DNA from: Drosophila persimilis
Taxonomy: Eukaryota; Arthropoda; Insecta; Diptera; Drosophilidae
Reading direction: 5' to 3'
NCBI RefSeq assembly: GCF_003286085.1
Contig: NW_020825317.1
Location: 4,340,001 to 4,404,000, forward strand
DNA: 64,000 nt
Shown: positions 58,245 through 64,000 of the stretch, piece by piece
Layout of the letters: each line of letters begins with the position of its first letter
Numbering within the stretch: position 1 is the first letter of the stretch
The notes under the pieces: generated by a model
What the model saw: only the letters and a program-made list of their open reading frames with translations
The model's database searches: none
What the model was told of the DNA's origin: nothing
Made by a program: the position numbers and the translations under genes

Positions 58245-59508
58245 GCTTCCGCTCATTGCATGTATATATAGTTTTTAATAATCATTTTTGTTTGTAGATT
58301 AGTTGTTTTTGTTGCAAAAGAATTAACAAAGTGTTGGATTAGTAATTTAGTTTTTTGTCAAATAGAAAGTTTTGTTTTTTTATTTAAAATTTTGTTCTTT
58401 TTTTTTTGATTAAGGCAACATTTTGTTTTTGTTTTCTTGTTTTTTTTGTTTTTTTTTTTTTGTTTTATCATTAAAGTTAGCTTACAAAATATGGACACAA
58501 AAAAAAAACAAAAATGTATATATCGTACATGTATATATATATATCGACTGTATATATAGGGGTTGTTTTTTATCACTGACTAAGGCTAGAGTGTTTTTTA
58601 GACAAAAAAATATCAAACGTCGTCAAATATATCGCATGCGCTTTCCGAATCGAAAAAACATCCTTCTCGTTCCTCTCGTTAATCTCTCTTTTCATGTGAA
58701 TATATATAAATGTTTTATAACTTGTAAGGCATTTCGTTTAAGGATCAAAGGACCAAGAAAATCAAAGGACAAACGCTTAGAGAATGGAGGAGGAAATTGA
58801 ACAAAAATTAAAATTAATAATTACTGATGCGGATGTGTGTGTGTGACTGCTAGCAGTTGATCACTGCTCTCTCCCTCTCCCTATCTCTCTCTTTGCTCTC
58901 TTACGCTTGCAATGGAATGTTATCGATTTATCTCGTATCAAAAAAGTTGGGTTATGTACAATTATGCAAGTGATTCTCTCCTCTCTAACTGCTACTCCTA
59001 CTCTCCTACTCCTCTACTCCTCTCTCGTTCACTCTCCCTAAAACTGATTGTTTAATGATAGGTTTAAAGTGTTAATTAAATTGTTTTCTGTTTTCTGCTT
59101 TCTTTGCTTCATGAGGTAGTCAAGCCACAGGCTGGACGCCGCTCCAGGCGGACATACACGATGGGGGATCAGGGTTTTGGGGGGTATTCGAGGCTTAGGG
59201 GCATGGGTTATCAGGGGTACTCTGCTGTTTTTATTTCTGGAAGAACTCGGATCGATTAACGGCGGGAAAAAGGCATCATTGGGAATTAGGGCGGGGAAAA
59301 GGTGTCAAAGGATTATTGTTTGGGGGATAATTTTAGGGGACAATTTAGGGGTACTTTGAGGGAAATTCAAACAGAGCTTCAAGGACATTCAAAGGGGTAA
59401 TGTTTCAGTGCGTCCTTGGGGACTGCGGCTTCAGCTTTTCTATCTGTTCTTCTGCTTAGTCGATGAGTAGCATCTAAAAAATATACATCAAGGTACAGGA
59501 TCCAGCAC
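55860..59508 (-). other. Probable 3' UTR / downstream region of Atf3
   Basis: AT- and repeat-rich with no coding frame: TTACAG hexamers at 55973-56015, a TC run at 58209-58240 and long T runs. Minus-strand AATAAA candidates (plus-strand TTTATT) are near 59230, 58378 and 55864. Transcript ends cannot be fixed from sequence. Confidence 0.4.
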
Positions 59509-59766
59509 CTAACACCAATAATCCACATGTGTCCAGGCTGGATCCTCCTCCTCGTCCAGTTCCAGCTCCATTTCCAGCTCCATCTCTACATCCTGCTGCT
59601 GCTGCGGACTGCTGCTCGGCCTGTGCGACGACGACGACGACTGCTGCTGCTCCCCCTCCTGGCCACCATCCTGATCGAAGGCCAGTAGCAGGAGATCGCG
59701 ATCGCGATCGGGATCACGTTCGTGTGCGTTTGCGCTTGCCGGTGCCGATGCCCGCTGGGCCCGCCC
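59509..59766 (-). CDS. Atf3: In-frame C-terminal extension of Atf3 after TGA (85 codons)
   Basis: After TGA (59769-59767) the frame stays open for 85 codons to TAG at 59511-59509. It encodes a protein-like tail: GRAQRASAPASANAHERDPD, an LLLLAFDQDGGQEGEQQQ block, a Ser/Gln run, an acidic DVEMELEMELELDEEED segment and PAWTHVDYWC. The acidic-then-aromatic end looks selected rather than random. Readthrough is one explanation; a donor-like GTGAGG overlaps the stop, so alternative splicing is another. Confidence 0.45.
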   Translation of the reverse strand, partial: GRAQRASAPASANAHERDPDRDRDLLLLAFDQDGGQEGEQQQSSSSSHRPSSSPQQQQDVEMELEMELELDEEEDPAWTHVDYWC

Positions 59767-60518
59767 TCACGCCAGGCAGCCCCCATTGGTCAGGAAGGCA
59801 GCGGCACCGGTATCCAGATCCACATAGTCCGTGCCATCGCCCGCCAGTTGGGACAACAGATCGTTGGAAAAGCAGCTGTTCTTCATCAGCAGCAGCTGTT
59901 CGTCATCGTAGCAGGAGGGCGTCATCACCCCAACGCCCACACCCACGCCCACGCCAAGGCCATTGTTCTGGAGGCCGTGATGAAAGTCCACCAGGAGGTT
60001 GTTGTTATTGTTGTTGTTATGGTGGTTGTGGCAGATGTGCTGGTTGTTGTGCTGGTGTCCTGCCGCTCCTCCCCCGCCACTGTTTGCATGGACAACACTG
60101 GCCATATTGAGGCTATTGATGTCACTGGTGGGCAGGACACTGACGGCATGCTTGATGTCCGGAAAACCGTCGCTCGGCTCGAACAAGAAACGCTCCGCAC
60201 TGAGGGCCGTGGTGTAGGGACTCTGCGCGTCCACCAGTTCGTTCTTCACGAACTCAATGGCGCTGCTGGTGGGCGTTGAGGCGGCCGAGCCGGTCTGATT
60301 GCTGCTGCTGTTGCTGCTCGAGGAGCTGCTGCTGGTTGGTGTGCTGGCAGGCAGGAGTGGCAGTGGCAGTGGCAACGATGCTAGACCCAATGCCAGGCTG
60401 AGGCCATCGCAATTGGGGACGTAATCGGATACCTGCTGATTGCTTACAACGAGGCTGCTGCCATTGCTCTGCTGTTGCTGTTCGTTGCTGCTGGCGGGAT
60501 TCATGGGTTGTTGATGCA

Positions 60519-60549
<31 letters not shown>

Positions 60550-61416
60550 GTTGGGAGAACTGAGGTATCCTGCATGCTCAAACTCCTGGGGACTGGGTGA
60601 CGGCTTGCAGTAGCCATTGGGGAGCTGCTGCTGCTGCTGCTGTTGCTGCTGTTGCTGGACCTGTGCTGCCGCTGCTGCTGCTGCTGCCATGGCCGTTCTC
60701 TTGGAGCCAAACTTAAATGTCGCCATCGATGGTATGCTCATCCTTTGCGAAGACGAGCTGCTGCTCGACACCGAACCAGAGCCAGAGATGGAACCCGAGC
60801 CCGAGCTTGAACCAGAGATGGAACCCGTGAGGTTGACCTCCGATGACGACTGGCCCTCGAGCTCCAATTCCGGGAAATACTTCTGTGCAGGCGACTGTAG
60901 CAGAGCGGCAGGCAGCTGGCACCCGCCGGTCCTTAGGCAGCCCTGGGACATGGCATTCGCGTGATTCTGGAGCATCTCCAGCAGCTTGCGGCGCTCCGTT
61001 TCGAGGCTGCGCACCTGCTGCTTCAGCTCCACGTTCTGGGTGTCCAGCACCTCCGACTCCTTGATGAGGTTCTGCGTGCGCTCGCGCTTCTTCATGCGGC
61101 ACTTGGTGGCCGCAATCTTGTTGCGCTCCCGGCGCCTCCTCCGCCGATCCTCGTCTTCGGGCGTGAGGCCCTTGGGCGTGGACTTGGTCTCGCTGTCCTC
61201 ATCCTCGCTGGACTCCTCGCAATCGTCGTCGTTCAGACTGTAGCTGTGGCTGGTGTTGTTGCAGTTGTTCATGCTGCTGCTGTTGTTCATGCTGCTGCTC
61301 CTGCGGGAGCACTTCGATTGGGGCTGCTCCGAGCCGCTACTCGAGTCGCAGGTCGAGAGCTTGCGCTTGCTCTGGATGGCCAGCTTCAGGCCGGTTTTGA
61401 TCAGCTGCGACTTTGT
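59767..61416 (-). CDS. Atf3: ATF3/JDP2-type bZIP transcription factor, 3' exon (partial)
   Basis: This exon encodes 549 aa from the acceptor TTCGTTCACAG/ACAAAG at 61416 (phase 0). The N-terminus is on an upstream exon I could not identify in 61417-64000. The basic region RRRRRRERNKIAATKCRMKKRERT (about 91-114) and leucine heptads L117, L124, L131, L138 and L145 match ATF3/JDP2. Before it lies an acidic Ser stretch (DDDCEESSEDEDSETKS). The long C-terminal half, absent from the vertebrate proteins, has Ser-Gly repeats, polyA, several polyQ runs and a final QLAGDGTDYVDLDTGAAAFL. Known role: nuclear stress, immune and metabolic regulator that binds AP-1/CRE sites as a homodimer or with Jun. It ends in TGA, but see the in-frame extension. 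Symbol from family match and synteny. Confidence 0.9.
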
Positions 61417-62607
61417 CTGTGAACGAAACAGAGGGAACAACGAGTGCGGGTTAGAGCGGGTCTTTTCAAACGTCCTTCGTCCAACACAAATTGTTGTCTT
61501 GTCACCAATCGCCATATCGGTTAGGCGACGCCAAAGAAGGCAAAAGCATTGCTCAAGCAACTCTGACCGACCCCCCTCCCCCCCTGGGGCAGACAGACAC
61601 ACAGATAGGCACGCACATTTGGAGGCCTCACTCTTTGGCATTTCGAGATCTCTCGCAGAGGCACACACTTCTCTGGGGGACTCCCCCACACCTTCACCCA
61701 CTGCGGCAAAGCCAACCCCGATAGAAGATTCTCCTTCGGCCTAAGAAAGCCAGAGACACATTCCTATGGCAGAGCTAAGGGTGATTTCTATGGGCAAGAG
61801 GGAGAAACTTCCCTCTCCTGCCAAGCCACTCTGTGAGAGAGAGAGAAAGATCTATGAATGATCTCTACAGCAAAAGAGAGAGGCGAATGATGCGACTGAG
61901 TTATACGAAAAAAAGAGACCCTCTGGATAAGCGTAACTCCTTTTCATTGGTAAGTTCCTCTGTGAGAGAGGTAGAAGGGGCGATCTATGGCTGACCTCTA
62001 CGGAAATGAGAGCACCCCTCGCTCAAGATAAATGATTCACATGACTCGCAATCATTCGTTTAATCTTATCGGTCTCTAGGTGTCTCCACACACTTCTGGC
62101 GATTTCTTGAGTAATCCCAGCCGATCCTTTCGGCTGGTGGGGAGAGATCGACACAGTTTTCTCGAGAGCACTCAGGCCTCAGGCCTCAGGCCTCAGGTAG
62201 CGATTCGCCATGTGACGAATCGAATCAACACACACGAGACAGAGATTCGATTCCGTTGACAGCTGTGGTCGCATTCCCCCGTTGCGTCACACATTGTGGC
62301 ACGATTTCTCGTGGAGGGGCAAGGTCTGGGTCTGTGCCTGTGTCTGTGTCTGGGGTCCGAGCTCTCTGGATCTTGCACTGCGATAATCTTTATTTTTTAG
62401 CGGCATTTTCTTTGTTTTGTTTTGTGATTTACACAGACGACCTTTTCTGTTGCGATTTTGGGTTTAGGGTTTGGTTTTCGGTTCTGTTTTCGGGCCTTTT
62501 TTGGCATGAATTATAAATATGAATTTAAGTGAAAAAGATAGAAATCTGCGACATGCCCAAGGGCCACGCCCTAGTCTCTGGCCCCGAAAACAAAATCTCT
62601 CCCTGGC

Positions 62608-62646
<39 letters not shown>

Positions 62647-64000
62647 GAAACAAGTGCAATCGGCAGAGCAGTGGGTGGGCCGCAGCCACAAAACAAAACA
62701 AAACAAAAACAAAAACCTCGTCAACAAACTTGCACTCTGGCTTTATGGAGTGGAGGAGATCCATTTATGGCACAGCCCCAGAAGCAGCAGCAGGAACAGA
62801 TGGTCATCACTCCGCACATTGTCAACGGATCTTGAGCGGGAGGTTCGGGGTTCGTTTTCGTTTTCGGTTCGACATGTGGAATAATTGCTCCGCTGCCGTC
62901 GCCGGCATAGCCCCTGGTCGCCCTCCTCCGACTGCCAGATGCCCTCCAATGCAAGCGGAAAACCCCAAATGAAAACCCTTTAGAGTTTCCTTCACCCTCC
63001 ACCGTTCGCCCTTTTCTGTCAAGCTAGAGGAAGAGTGCAGGTTGTACTGCCAAGATCTGTGTGTTAAGCCACTCTGGGAGAGAGCGAAAGCTCTGGGGCA
63101 AAGATGTTGCCCCATGGAGAACCTCCTCAAATGATAGACCAGTGCTCTACGAAGATGCAACATGCGGGACTTAATCAGGGGACTCCAAAGTGGAGTTCTG
63201 GCTCCCTCGGACCCCACTCTTTTTGGGACCATCTTCTCAATCTTCAGCTCATTGAAACGTCGACCAGGCGGCACGCAAGTCGGGGGCTCTCCCTCCCCAG
63301 GCAGCGGCCCCAATATTTTGCGCATATTTTTTTGTCCGTTTGTTTGTTGTCTGCTCGAGAAATTGTTCAGATGCCACTCGGCGCAGTGCCCGCCCTACTT
63401 CTGCCCTTCCCGCGAGTTCGATTTCGATTTCGATTTCGTTTGGCTTCTGTTGCTCGTAATTTTCGGGGGCCGCTTGCGGAGGTACACTGTTCGATGTTCA
63501 TTTGAATTTTAGGCACGCTGTGGCCGCCTTATTTATTGACCCAGAAATCAGATAAATAAATTGTGTGTTTAAAAAGCGACGAAGTCAAAAAAAGAGCCGC
63601 AATCATAATAATAATCGCATGCGCCAGCCGCCAGCCGCCAGAAAACCGAAACTGAATCTGAATCGGAAACTGAATCGATGACCATATGGTCGTCGTGGCC
63701 AAGTCTCTTGTTGTGCAACACTGCCCGTTCAGTCGGGCAGGTTGGAGGTGGAGCAGCCACCGCTCTCTCTCGCTTCTTTCTCTGACAGACACTCGACAGT
63801 AGACCATCCCAAGACGAGCCTTTCTTTGCCAAGAGTCCACGTTTTTTGGGGCTCTCGTAAATTTGCATTTTGTTTGGTCTGTTTGCACTTTTGCACATCG
63901 TCTCTCGTCTCTCGTCTCTCGACCCCAAATTCGTTTCAATATTTGCAGTACTTTTTAATACATTTACTGTGCATTTTTTTCGGCAACATTTGTGCAAATA
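61417..64000 (-). other. Atf3 upstream intron or 5' region
   Basis: No upstream coding exon could be supported. Contains a CT run (62616-62642) and CAGGCCT tandem repeats (62172-62197). The open frames on both strands lack protein character. Confidence 0.4.

Noticed and set aside
59529..60110. 193-aa plus-strand frame opposite Atf3
   Set aside because: Antisense shadow of GC-rich, repeat-containing bZIP coding sequence.

Overview
This is eukaryotic nuclear DNA from a fruit fly (Drosophila). The support is short GT-AG introns of 60-90 bases, TATA and DRE core promoters, CAG-repeat coding exons, a DINE-1 (INE-1) Helitron-like fragment, LOA-like and gypsy-like retroelements, and a tweety / DDX11 / Atf3 gene set that I associate from memory with the tip of the D. 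melanogaster X chromosome (CG3638, CG11403, CG11405). An obscura-group species would fit, but I cannot prove it from this sequence.

Layout. Positions 1-1,900 hold a decayed non-LTR retroelement piece and a CGATA-rich cluster. Positions 1,937-9,900 hold three plus-strand genes for small secreted proteins, each with its own TATA box and poly(A) signal; the first and third share a GP(A/S)HKYLP motif. Positions 9,900-20,560 are gene-poor and transposon-rich: a DINE-1 fragment, a deleted gypsy-type LTR element on the minus strand, and a LOA-like ORF1/endonuclease remnant. A seven-finger C2H2 protein is on the minus strand at 20,942-21,937.

From about 22,100 to 45,430 the minus strand carries a tweety-family membrane protein gene. 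I resolved seven core exons by splice sites and phase, plus several alternative C-termini. A small two-exon plus-strand gene of unknown function lies at 47,892-48,419, then a DDX11/ChlR1 helicase on the minus strand (48,972-51,673). The window ends in the large 3' part of an ATF3/JDP2-type bZIP gene (minus, 59,767-61,416); its 5' end is upstream or outside the window.

The most notable signal is in-frame coding continuation past stop codons. The tweety terminal exon stays open for 688 codons after its TGA and for another 249 codons after a following TAG. An alternative acceptor exactly in phase could bypass the first stop. The bZIP gene likewise stays open for 85 protein-like codons after its TGA. 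These are candidates for stop-codon readthrough, RNA editing or unannotated splicing.

The genes do not form an operon or a shared pathway. They are independent units: secreted/cuticle-like proteins, a transcription factor, a neural/membrane protein, a genome-maintenance helicase and a stress-type bZIP.
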